A stretch of DNA of 8,987 nt from an uncultured Oscillospiraceae bacterium (lineage in GTDB: Bacteria; Bacillota; Clostridia; Oscillospirales; Oscillospiraceae): positions 1-8,987 of the forward strand of contig CAAERF010000099.1 in the NCBI GenBank assembly GCA_900758315.1, given 5' to 3'. Position numbers and translations under genes: made by a program. The notes under the pieces are model-generated. The model saw nothing but the letters and a program-made list of their open reading frames with translations. It searched no databases and had not been told where the DNA came from. How positions within the stretch are numbered: position 1 is the stretch's first letter; each line of letters starts with the position of its first letter. Shown piece after piece: positions 1 through 5,979 of this stretch.

Positions 1-3
1 ATT

Positions 4-138
4 CTATTTCTCATGTCTATCACTTGGACAGTATAGTTTTTTGTCCCCGATAGATGCGCTGTCAGATAGCACACCCCTAAAACAAAAAGTATCTTTCAGG
101 CAGGGTTTTGACTCCCCACCTAAAAGATACTTTTTCAC
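4..138 (-). CDS. Possible small ORF, 44 residues, GTG start
   Basis: On the minus strand an AAGGA (148-144) sits five bases before a GTG at 138-136, which opens a 44-codon frame ending in TAG at 6-4. The peptide would begin MKKYLLGGESK and contains three cysteines. It has no hydrophobic segment and no motif I recognise. The near-consensus promoter at 201-173 lies just upstream. Against it, the first third of the frame is formed by the perfect inverted repeat at 84-135, which looks like a terminator, so the transcript may end before the frame is complete. I regard it as unproven; a short untranslated RNA is an equally good reading. Confidence 0.15.
   Translation of the reverse strand: MKKYLLGGESKPCLKDTFCFRGVLSDSASIGDKKLYCPSDRHEK
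84..135. terminator. Perfect 13-bp inverted repeat, probable bidirectional terminator
   Basis: The arms at 84-96 (AAAAAGTATCTTT) and 123-135 (AAAGATACTTTTT) are exact reverse complements, separated by 26 bases that can add short GGG/CCC and AGG/CCT pairings. The outer ends are A5 on the left and T5 on the right, so each strand would give a stem ending in a U run. On the minus strand the run continues as TTTTTGTTTT, the better terminator configuration. It may end a gene entering from left of the window, or a short transcript from the minus-strand promoter at 173-201. No folding energy was computed. Confidence 0.6.
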
Positions 139-172
139 GTTTTTCCTTTTTTACCTGTTATCAAATTCACTT

Positions 173-201
173 ATTACAGAAAATCGAAAGATATTTGTCA
201 A
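173..201 (-). promoter_or_regulatory. Near-consensus housekeeping sigma promoter, minus strand
   Basis: Read on the minus strand, TTGACA (201-196, six of six consensus bases) is followed by a 17-base spacer and TGTAAT (178-173, five of six). Transcription would start near 166 and run leftward into a possible small ORF and the 84-135 hairpin. AT-rich DNA produces chance promoters, but exact spacing together with a full -35 is uncommon. No gene with recognisable homology follows inside the window. Confidence 0.5.
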
Positions 202-500
202 AACATAAATCTCCAATTCACGTTTCTCCATATTTCCGTTCTCATCTCTTCACGCTCGCCATAGCACACACAAAAAAGCCAGCAAAGTGAAAGGAGATCT
301 GGATTTTATCTTTTATTCACTTGGATTTTGAAAAGATTTCCCGTTCACTTCGCAGTTCCCACCGCATTCTGACCAGCCTTTTCCCAAAAACATCCACTTA
401 ATCGCTCTGTATTCTCCTTTTCAGTGCTCAAATTTCCACAAACCGGAACATCCTCTATCTATCCTTTGCATGAAAGAATAGACGTTTTCTATGAATCGTT
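202..500. other. AT-rich intergenic stretch without a recognisable gene
   Basis: I see no convincing coding region on either strand here. Frames are short, lack properly spaced ribosome binding sites and encode nothing recognisable. No clear intrinsic terminator for the LysR gene is visible next to its stop codon. The one notable element is the ATAGA-N5-TCTAT palindrome at 478-492, listed separately. Base composition is much more AT-rich than the neighbouring operon. Confidence 0.6.
478..492. promoter_or_regulatory. Second LysR-type box, ATAGA-N5-TCTAT, beside the regulator stop codon
   Basis: ATAGA (478-482) and TCTAT (488-492) are perfect inverted arms separated by five bases, giving the T-N11-A layout of LysR-family sites. 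The arms and spacing are identical to those of the site at 1417-1431 in the divergent promoter region. It lies nine bases beyond the LysR stop codon, so the two copies bracket the regulator gene. It could be a distal operator or a chance copy. Confidence 0.35.
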
Positions 501-1382
501 TCACAGACAGCCGCCGTTCAAAACGTACTGTCGGAATTCCCGCACTGCCGGAGAATGAAACGCCTTGTCATCGCTGACCATGTAGAAGTTCCGCTCCCAG
601 GTGGGGTAGCTGATCTGGAGGATCTTGACATCCAGCCGCAGCAGCATATCCATATAGGGCACCACGGCGATGCCGAATCCTTGCCCCACCAGTCCGGCGA
701 TGACCTGGTCCTCTTCCGTCTCGTATTCAATCCGCGGTTTCCCATCGATCTGGGCAAACAGATCGTCCACCACGTGCCGGAGACCGGACCCCTCGGCGAA
801 GTAGACGTACGGATAAGAGAGAGTCTCTCGCAGGTCCACGGTATGCCGGTCGGCCAGAGGATGATTTCTGGGGGTGATCAGCACCAGATCCTGCTTTTCC
901 ACCGGGATCGCAGTGAGGCCCAAATCTACGGAAGGACGGGAACAAAACACCAAATCAAACCGTCTGGAGGCTAAACCATCCAGCAAATGCTGGGTTACGC
1001 CGGTGTTAAACGTGAACCGGATGTCCTTATCCGGATGTGCCGCTAAAAAATCGGCGGCCAAACGGGGAATAAACTCCACTCCCAGCGTCCGCAGCAGCCC
1101 CAAACGAATCAGGCCCTCTCCCCTTGCGATACGCTGCATGGATTCCACGCCGGCATCCAGTGTGGAAAGCGCGCTCTCCGCGCAGGCCAGAAACTCCTCG
1201 CCAAAGTGGGTTAGGGCCGTATTGCGTCCCGTTTTTTCAAACAACAGAACCCCCAGCTCCTTCTCCAGCTGCGCGATTGCGTGGCTGAGGCTGGGTTGTG
1301 TGATACAAAGCTGCTCCGCCGCACGGGTGTAGTGCTGTGTATGGGCCAACTGAACAAAATATCGCAGATGAAACAGATTCAT
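501..1382 (-). CDS. LysR-family transcriptional regulator
   Basis: This is a DNA-binding regulator of 293 residues, the usual length for LysR proteins, which typically respond to a pathway metabolite. An N-terminal winged helix-turn-helix covers about residues 1-60: MNLFHLRYFVQLA, then the recognition region with AAEQLCITQPSLSHAI and LEKELG..LFEKTGR. A periplasmic-binding-protein-like effector domain follows from about residue 90. I chose the ATG at 1382-1380 because AGGAGGTG (1395-1388) precedes it by five bases; an upstream in-frame ATG at 1424 would add 14 atypical residues and lacks such a site. It is divergent from the shikimate-type operon with a 152-base gap holding a good LysR box, the standard arrangement for a regulator controlling its neighbour and itself. 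The effector is unknown; quinate, shikimate or 3-dehydroshikimate are the obvious candidates by context. Confidence 0.92.
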   Translation of the reverse strand: MNLFHLRYFVQLAHTQHYTRAAEQLCITQPSLSHAIAQLEKELGVLLFEKTGRNTALTHFGEEFLACAESALSTLDAGVESMQRIARGEGLIRLGLLRTLGVEFIPRLAADFLAAHPDKDIRFTFNTGVTQHLLDGLASRRFDLVFCSRPSVDLGLTAIPVEKQDLVLITPRNHPLADRHTVDLRETLSYPYVYFAEGSGLRHVVDDLFAQIDGKPRIEYETEEDQVIAGLVGQGFGIAVVPYMDMLLRLDVKILQISYPTWERNFYMVSDDKAFHSPAVREFRQYVLNGGCL

Positions 1383-1415
1383 TCCAACACCTCCTACAAG
1401 AATACTACCACAAGT

Positions 1416-1432
1416 AATAGACAAAATCTATT
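1416..1432. promoter_or_regulatory. LysR-type operator (AATAGA-N5-TCTATT)
   Basis: The perfect 6-bp arms AATAGA (1416-1421) and TCTATT (1427-1432) enclose five bases, giving ATAG-N7-CTAT and T-N11-A, the classic LysR-family recognition dyad. Its centre (1424) is about 64 bases upstream of the start expected from the promoter at 1453-1481, which is where the high-affinity recognition site of activators of this family usually sits. It also lies 34 bases upstream of the regulator start codon, so autorepression is likely. A half-site ATAGA recurs at 1475-1479, and a TTTCATGAAA palindrome lies next to it at 1434-1443. Confidence 0.65.
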
Positions 1433-1452
1433 GTTTCATGAAAATGATTGAT

Positions 1453-1481
1453 TTGTTATTTTCCTGACGATGTGATAGATT
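1453..1481 (+). promoter_or_regulatory. Predicted operon promoter
   Basis: TTGTTA (1453-1458, four of six) and TAGATT (1476-1481, four of six) are separated by 17 bases, predicting a start near 1488 and a leader of about 47 bases. The weak hexamers suit a promoter that needs its LysR activator, and the operator dyad is placed at about -64. This is the best candidate I see between the divergent genes, but other choices are possible. Confidence 0.4.
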
Positions 1482-1495
1482 GAGGGCGAAAACAA

Positions 1496-1516
1496 GACCG
1501 GCTGTTGACCGGTCAA
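1496..1516 (+). promoter_or_regulatory. Leader hairpin overlapping the palindrome TTGACCGGTCAA
   Basis: TTGACCGGTCAA (1505-1516) is a perfect 12-bp palindrome. In RNA, GACCGG (1496-1501) can pair with CCGGTC (1509-1514) across a seven-base loop. The structure abuts the AAAAGGAGA ribosome binding site (1515-1523) of the first operon gene. It could be a second operator or a 5'-leader structure that tunes translation or stability. There is no direct evidence of function. Confidence 0.3.
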
Positions 1517-1534
1517 AAGGAGAGAATCGTAACC

Positions 1535-2398
1535 ATGCAGATTTCCGGAACGACAAGAATGCTGGGGCTGATCGGAGCGCCGGTAGCGCATTCCAAATCC
1601 CCTGCCATGTACAATTACTGTTTTCAGAAGTTCGGCTTAGACTGGGCCTACCTGGCTTTTGACGTCCCTCTGGAACAGACAGAGCAGGCCATTCAGGCCA
1701 TCCGGACCCTGAACCTGCGGGGCGCCAACGTGACCATGCCCAGCAAAACCGCAGTGCTCCCTTATCTGGACGAGCTGACACCGGCTGCAAAGGCCATTCA
1801 GGCGGTAAATACCATCGTCAATGAGAACGGCAAGCTGGTGGGCCACAACACCGACGGCTGCGGCTACACCCAGAACCTCCGCCGGAACGGCGTCGAGGTG
1901 GCAGGCAAGAAACTGGTCCTGATGGGCGGCGGCGGAGTTGCCTCTGCCATCGCTGCTCAGGCGGCACTGGAGGGCGCCGCGGAGATCGCCGTATTCAACC
2001 TGCGCGATCCCTTCTGGCCGCGCATGGAACAGCTTCTGGAGCGCATCGCCGTAGCAGCGCCCAGCTGTGCCATCTCGCTCCACGATTTAGAGGATCGAGC
2101 CGACCTGAAGGCGGCCATCGACCAGTGCGACATCCTCTCCAACGCGACCCCGGTGGGCATGGAGCCCCAGGTGGAGCGGAGCAACCTTCCGGAGACCCAG
2201 TGGCTCCGGCCGGACCTGGTGGTAACCGATGTGGTCTACTCCCCGGCTGAGACAAAGCTGCTGCGGGATGCCAAGGCCGCCGGATGCCGCACCTGCGACG
2301 GTCTGGGAATGCTGCTCTGTCAGGGCGCCGAGGCGTTCCGGCTGTACAGCGGACTGGAGATGCCGGTTGAGGAAATCAGAGCGCTGCTCTATCAATAA
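1535..2398 (+). CDS. Quinate/shikimate dehydrogenase, AroE/YdiB family (first copy)
   Basis: The predicted reaction is reversible NAD(P)-dependent oxidation of shikimate or quinate to the 3-dehydro compound, in the cytoplasm. The 287-residue length is normal for the family. The substrate site is intact: SKS serines at 20 and 22, Lys71 in NVTMPSK, Asn92, Asp107 in HNTDG, and Gln in GMLLCQG near the C-terminus. The nucleotide loop is GGGGVAS (131-137), followed by N155-L156-R157-D158. An acidic residue here is as in E. coli YdiB, which uses NAD as well as NADP, whereas AroE has an NRT motif; the C-terminal part also reads like YdiB. I chose the ATG at 1535, 11 bases after GGAG, over a TTG at 1505 that lies in a palindrome. 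It is the first gene of the operon. Housekeeping AroE is possible but less likely given the paralogue at 5073. Confidence 0.9.
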   Translation: MQISGTTRMLGLIGAPVAHSKSPAMYNYCFQKFGLDWAYLAFDVPLEQTEQAIQAIRTLNLRGANVTMPSKTAVLPYLDELTPAAKAIQAVNTIVNENGKLVGHNTDGCGYTQNLRRNGVEVAGKKLVLMGGGGVASAIAAQAALEGAAEIAVFNLRDPFWPRMEQLLERIAVAAPSCAISLHDLEDRADLKAAIDQCDILSNATPVGMEPQVERSNLPETQWLRPDLVVTDVVYSPAETKLLRDAKAAGCRTCDGLGMLLCQGAEAFRLYSGLEMPVEEIRALLYQ

Positions 2399-2434
2399 AT
2401 CAGAAACAAAAAAGACAGAAAGAAGGAAAAAACT

Positions 2435-3643
2435 ATGAACCAGACTGTGGAATCGAAACGCTACTATCCCACGGCACTGGCCCTGTACATCACCTATTTC
2501 GTCCTGGGCATCGCCGCTACCATCATGGGACAGTACAAACAAGACTTTGCCGCCCTGTGGGGAGGCACGGCCCTTCCGGACGGGACCTACGACGTCTCCG
2601 CCGTCGTGGCCGTCATCGCGGCCATCGGCCTGGGCCGTCTGATCGCGTTCCCCATCGCCGGCCCGCTCAGCGACCGCCTGGGACGGCGGCTGTCAGCCCT
2701 CATCGGCTGCGGACTCTACGCAATCTTCCTGCTGGCCGTCTCCTACAGCCCCAATCTGTATGTCGGCTACCTGCTGGCGATCATCAGTGGTATGGCAAAC
2801 TCCTTCCTGGACACCAGCATTACCCCCTCCTGTATGGAGATCTTTAAGGAAAAGGGGACCATCGCCAACATCTTCACGAAACTGTCCATCTCCATCGCGC
2901 AGTTCCTGCTGCCCTTCGCCATCGGCTTTGTGGCGGCCCGTCACCTGCCCTTCAACACCCTCTTCCTGGCAACCGCCGTTATTATCATTGTGGACGGTAT
3001 CTTCCTGGCCTTCCTGCCCTTCCCGCCCTTTGAGCGGGCCGTAAAGGCGCCGGGCCAGAAGAAAGAGAAGATGCACTTTACCCCTGCCGCCATCGTACTG
3101 GTGTGCCTGGGCTTCACCACCTCCACCACCTTCATGCTGTGGATGAACTGCAACCAGGAGCTGGGCCTGCTGTACGGCCTGTCCGATCCCAGCAAAATCC
3201 AGTCCTTTTACTCTGTCGGCATCGTGCTGGCCCTGTTCGTCAGCGCGGCACTGCTGAAGCGTAAAGTAGAGCCCGCCAAGATTCTGGTGGCCTATCCCTG
3301 TGTCGCGCTGGTAACCCTGGGCGCCATCTACTTCATTCAGCAGCCCTATATGTGCCTGGCCGGCGGTTTCCTGCTGGGCTTCTTCGCGGCCGGCGGCGTG
3401 CTGCAGCTGGTGACGGCAGTGGCCAACGAGATGTTCCCCAAGAACCGTGGCGTCATCACCTCCATCGTTATGATCGCCTCCAGCCTGGCCAATTACATCG
3501 TGATCAGTGTAGCCGGCGTTCTGACAAAAGTGGGCGGAACCAACGGTCCCCGGCTGGTCCTGCTGTTCAACATGGCGGTTACGCTGGTGGGCATCCTGCT
3601 GGCACTTTATCTGAACCACTGTCAGAAACGGGAAAAGGAGTGA
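2435..3643 (+). CDS. MFS transporter, YdiM/YdiN-like
   Basis: This is a 402-residue polytopic membrane protein of the major facilitator superfamily with about 12 hydrophobic segments. The loop after the second segment carries the family signature G76-P-L-S-D-R-L-G-R-R85. A charged, poorly hydrophobic stretch at about 200-214 is the central cytoplasmic loop. GLGRLI (65-70), PNLYVGY and SGMANSFLDT around 106-127, and AAGGVLQL with FPKNRG around 318-339 resemble what I recall of E. coli YdiM and YdiN. Those transporters are encoded beside ydiB and aroD, so quinate, shikimate or a similar carboxylated cyclitol is the likely cargo. AAGGA (2423-2427) precedes the ATG by seven bases, and the gene follows the dehydrogenase by 36 bases. 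Direction and true substrate are not shown by sequence. Confidence 0.88.
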   Translation: MNQTVESKRYYPTALALYITYFVLGIAATIMGQYKQDFAALWGGTALPDGTYDVSAVVAVIAAIGLGRLIAFPIAGPLSDRLGRRLSALIGCGLYAIFLLAVSYSPNLYVGYLLAIISGMANSFLDTSITPSCMEIFKEKGTIANIFTKLSISIAQFLLPFAIGFVAARHLPFNTLFLATAVIIIVDGIFLAFLPFPPFERAVKAPGQKKEKMHFTPAAIVLVCLGFTTSTTFMLWMNCNQELGLLYGLSDPSKIQSFYSVGIVLALFVSAALLKRKVEPAKILVAYPCVALVTLGAIYFIQQPYMCLAGGFLLGFFAAGGVLQLVTAVANEMFPKNRGVITSIVMIASSLANYIVISVAGVLTKVGGTNGPRLVLLFNMAVTLVGILLALYLNHCQKREKE

Positions 3644-3647
3644 TTTT

Positions 3648-4163
3648 ATGAACCAGATCAAAGGCAGTTTATTCCTCATCGGCTTTATGGGCGCCGGAAA
3701 ATCCTCCGTCGCCGCCGCGCTGGGGGACGCCCTGAAGCGGGAGGTTCTGGAGATGGACCAGTGCATCTCCGAGCAGGAAAAGATGAGCATCCCGGAAATC
3801 TTCGCACAGAAGGGTGAGGCTTACTTCCGCCAGTGCGAGACCCAGCTTCTGCGGGACTACGCCAACCGGGAGCCCCAAGTGGTCTCCTGCGGTGGCGGCG
3901 TCCCCATGCGGCAGGAAAATGTCGAGGCCATGCGGGCCTGCGGCACCGTGATCCTGCTGACCGCCCGGCCGGAGGTGATTCTGGAGCGGGTGAAGGACGA
4001 CCACAACCGTCCTCTGCTGGAGGGCCACAAGGATGTCCCGTACATCTCCGGCCTGATGGAGCAGCGTCGCCCGCACTATGAGGCTGCGGCAGATGTCACC
4101 GTAGATACCTCTGACCTGACCATCCAGGAGGTCTGCCGTGAAATCCTGGAGCGCATTCACTAA
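3648..4163 (+). CDS. Shikimate kinase (AroK/AroL family)
   Basis: The predicted role is ATP-dependent 3-phosphorylation of shikimate, which commits it to chorismate. At 171 residues the length is typical. The Walker A motif is G12-F-M-G-A-G-K-S19. Asp37 and Arg61 match the shikimate-binding Asp and Arg of AroK, and the glycine motif is S80-C-G-G-G-V-P86. The lid carries HNRPLL (119-124), and R140 in RRPHY matches the last substrate-contacting arginine. The first acidic residue of the usual DxD is Glu35, a mild change. The start lies four bases after the transporter stop, and AAGGAG (3635-3640) is inside the end of the transporter gene, implying translational coupling. A kinase in an otherwise catabolic-looking operon suggests salvage of imported shikimate, or a kinase for a related compound. 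Confidence 0.92.
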   Translation: MNQIKGSLFLIGFMGAGKSSVAAALGDALKREVLEMDQCISEQEKMSIPEIFAQKGEAYFRQCETQLLRDYANREPQVVSCGGGVPMRQENVEAMRACGTVILLTARPEVILERVKDDHNRPLLEGHKDVPYISGLMEQRRPHYEAAADVTVDTSDLTIQEVCREILERIH

Positions 4164-4195
4164 ACCTTTTACATGAACCAATAGGAGGATTTACC

Positions 4196-5041
4196 ATGTC
4201 TCAGAAATATCCCATTACTGTCAGTTCCTGGACCCTGGGCGACCAGTGCACCTTTGAAGAACGGGTTTCCGCCGCCAAAGCCGCCGGCTTTGAGGGCATC
4301 GGCCTCCGGGCAGAGACCTACGTTGACGCCCTGAACGAGGGCCTGTTTGACGAGGACATCCTGGCCATCCTGGAGAAATACGATATGAAGGTCACCGAGG
4401 TGGAGTACATTGTCCAGTGGGCGGACGATCACCGTTCCTACGAGCAGAAGTACAAAGAGCAGATGTGCTTCCACATGTGCGATCTGTTCGGCGTGAACCA
4501 CATCAACTGCGGCCTGATGGAGGACTACTCCGTGGAGCACACCGCTCAGAAGCTCAGAGAGCTGTGCAACCGCGCCGGCAAGTACACCATCGGCGTAGAG
4601 CCCATGCCCTACAGCGGTCTGCCCGACGTGAAGAAGGCCTGGGCCGTAGTCGAGGCCTCCGGCTGTGAGAACGCCAAGCTCATTCTGGACTCCTGGCACT
4701 ACATCCGCGCCAATCAGCCCTGTGACCTCTCGGTTCTGGAAGGTATTCCCGCCGAAAAGATCGTCTCCATCCAGATCAACGACGTTCAGTCCCATCCCTA
4801 CGCCAAGAGCATCCTGCGGGACGAGTCCATGCACGACCGGATGATGCCCGGTACCGGCTACGGTGACACCGCCGGCTTTGTGAAGATGATCCGGGACAAG
4901 GGCATCGAACCCGCCGTCATGGGCGTGGAAGTCATCAGCGATGAGATCCTGAGCTACGGCGTCGCCGAGGCCGCCAAGAAGAATTATGAGGCCACCAAGG
5001 CTGTTCTGAACCTGACCTGGCCCGAAGTGCTGAAACAGTGA
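4196..5041 (+). CDS. Sugar phosphate isomerase/epimerase-type TIM barrel; possible 3-dehydroshikimate dehydratase
   Basis: The 281-residue protein has the xylose-isomerase-like/AP-endonuclease-2 TIM barrel organisation. The expected divalent metal ligands are visible: Glu135 (GVEP), Asp165 with His168 (LILDSWH), Gln193 (SIQINDV) and Glu245 (MGVEV), and R215..PGTG resembles the family's R..PGxG loop. 3-Dehydroshikimate dehydratases of the AsbF/QuiC type, which make protocatechuate, share this fold and these ligands. With two shikimate-type dehydrogenases beside it, that activity or an isomerisation of a related keto-cyclitol is the leading idea. As I recall, AsbF has a histidine two residues after the first metal ligand; here Met137 is in that place, so the chemistry may differ. 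AGGAGG (4183-4188) precedes the ATG by seven bases. Fold and metal site are well supported; the reaction is a guess. Confidence 0.85.
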   Translation: MSQKYPITVSSWTLGDQCTFEERVSAAKAAGFEGIGLRAETYVDALNEGLFDEDILAILEKYDMKVTEVEYIVQWADDHRSYEQKYKEQMCFHMCDLFGVNHINCGLMEDYSVEHTAQKLRELCNRAGKYTIGVEPMPYSGLPDVKKAWAVVEASGCENAKLILDSWHYIRANQPCDLSVLEGIPAEKIVSIQINDVQSHPYAKSILRDESMHDRMMPGTGYGDTAGFVKMIRDKGIEPAVMGVEVISDEILSYGVAEAAKKNYEATKAVLNLTWPEVLKQ

Positions 5042-5072
5042 TAAAAACGGATGATTAGGAGGAAGTTATATT

Positions 5073-5954
5073 ATGGATAGCAGAATTTCTGGACATACCA
5101 AGCTCTACTGCCTCATCGGCTCCCCGGTGGGTCACTCCGGCTCTCCCGCCATGTACAACTACAGCTTCGCCCGCACCGACGTGGACGCCGCCTATCTGGC
5201 CTTTGACATCCCGCTGGACAAGGTGGAAGAGGGCATCGCCGCGCTGAAGACCTTCCAGGTGGGCGGCTTCAACATCACCATGCCCGACAAGACCGCTGTG
5301 GCCGGCCTCGTGGACGAACTGTCTCCCGCCGCCAAGCTGATCGGCGCCTGCAACACCGTCACCGTGGGCGAGGACGGCAAAATGACCGGCCACAACACCG
5401 ACGGCATCGGTTTTGTCCGCAACCTCCATGAGAACGGCGTGGAGATCCAGGGTAAGAAGCTGGTGGTACTGGGCGCCGGCGGTGCAGCTACCGCCATCTG
5501 TGTCCAGGCCGCTCTGGACGGCGCAGCTGAGATCGCCATCTTCAACCGCTTCAACAGCAAGGATAACTTCTACGCCAACGGCCAGCGCACCGTGGAAAAG
5601 CTAGCCCAGGCTGTCCCCACTTGCAAGACCTCCATCACTCCCCTGGAGGACAAAGAGGCACTGGCCGCCGCAGTCAAGAACTGCGACATTCTGGTCAACG
5701 CCACCAAGGTGGGCATGAAGCCCCTGGATGGCGAGAGCCTCATTGATCCCGCTCTGTTCCGCGCCGACCTGGTGGTTGCGGACACCGTGTACAATCCCCG
5801 TGAGACCCGCATGATCCAGGAGGCCAAGGCCGCGGGCTGCAAGGCCGCTATCGGTGGCATCGGCATGCTGCTGTGGCAGGGCGTGGCCGCATTCAAGCTG
5901 TTCACCGGCAAGGACATGCCCGCCCAGGAAGTCCTGGAGAAGTTCTTCTCCTGA
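5073..5954 (+). CDS. Quinate/shikimate dehydrogenase, AroE/YdiB family (second copy)
   Basis: This 293-residue cytoplasmic oxidoreductase is a diverged paralogue of the protein encoded at 1535. The substrate site is complete: Ser22 and Ser24 in HSGSP, Lys73 in NITMPDK, Asn94, Asp110 in HNTDG, and Gln in GMLLWQG. The cofactor loop is G134-A-G-G-A-A-T140. It is followed by N158-R159-F160 and a few extra residues, different from the NLRD of the first copy, so cofactor preference may differ. The stretch DILVNATKVGMKPLDGESL and the end GMLLWQG...TGKD are close to E. coli YdiB as I remember it. AGGAGG (5057-5062) precedes the ATG by ten bases, and the gene follows the TIM barrel gene by 31 bases. 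Two non-identical copies in one operon suggest two different hydroxy/keto conversions, for example quinate versus shikimate, or unreduced versus ring-reduced forms. Confidence 0.9.
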   Translation: MDSRISGHTKLYCLIGSPVGHSGSPAMYNYSFARTDVDAAYLAFDIPLDKVEEGIAALKTFQVGGFNITMPDKTAVAGLVDELSPAAKLIGACNTVTVGEDGKMTGHNTDGIGFVRNLHENGVEIQGKKLVVLGAGGAATAICVQAALDGAAEIAIFNRFNSKDNFYANGQRTVEKLAQAVPTCKTSITPLEDKEALAAAVKNCDILVNATKVGMKPLDGESLIDPALFRADLVVADTVYNPRETRMIQEAKAAGCKAAIGGIGMLLWQGVAAFKLFTGKDMPAQEVLEKFFS

Positions 5955-5979
5955 GCCAACGAGAAAGTGAGGTAAGGAC

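Noticed and set aside
97..122. T-arm-like sequence (GGGTTTTGACTCCCC) suggesting the 3' end of a tRNA or tmRNA
   Set aside because: The loop is one base too long and lacks the TTC core. No CCA or acceptor stem partner is evident, and no cloverleaf can be drawn from the flanking bases; it is simply the loop of the terminator-like hairpin.
2..208. Plus-strand frame open from the left edge to a TAA at 206-208, possibly the tail of an upstream gene
   Set aside because: The translation is dominated by Phe, Ser, Lys and Leu runs typical of AT-rich non-coding DNA, and it runs straight through the perfect inverted repeat at 84-135. I saw no domain in it.
108..290. Plus-strand 60-codon frame in the AT-rich left region
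   Set aside because: It starts with TTG, has no ribosome binding site at a sensible distance, and its beginning overlaps the 84-135 inverted repeat. The peptide shows no recognisable feature.
1383..1424. Longer LysR start at the ATG ending at 1424, adding 14 residues
   Set aside because: The extra residues are not typical of LysR N-termini, and the strong AGGAGGTG lies before the internal ATG at 1382. The longer start would also put the operator inside or against the coding region.
2693..3790. Minus-strand open frame of 365 codons opposite the transporter and kinase
   Set aside because: It has Gln/His/Gly-rich low-complexity antisense composition and no recognisable domain. It overlaps two well-supported plus-strand genes.
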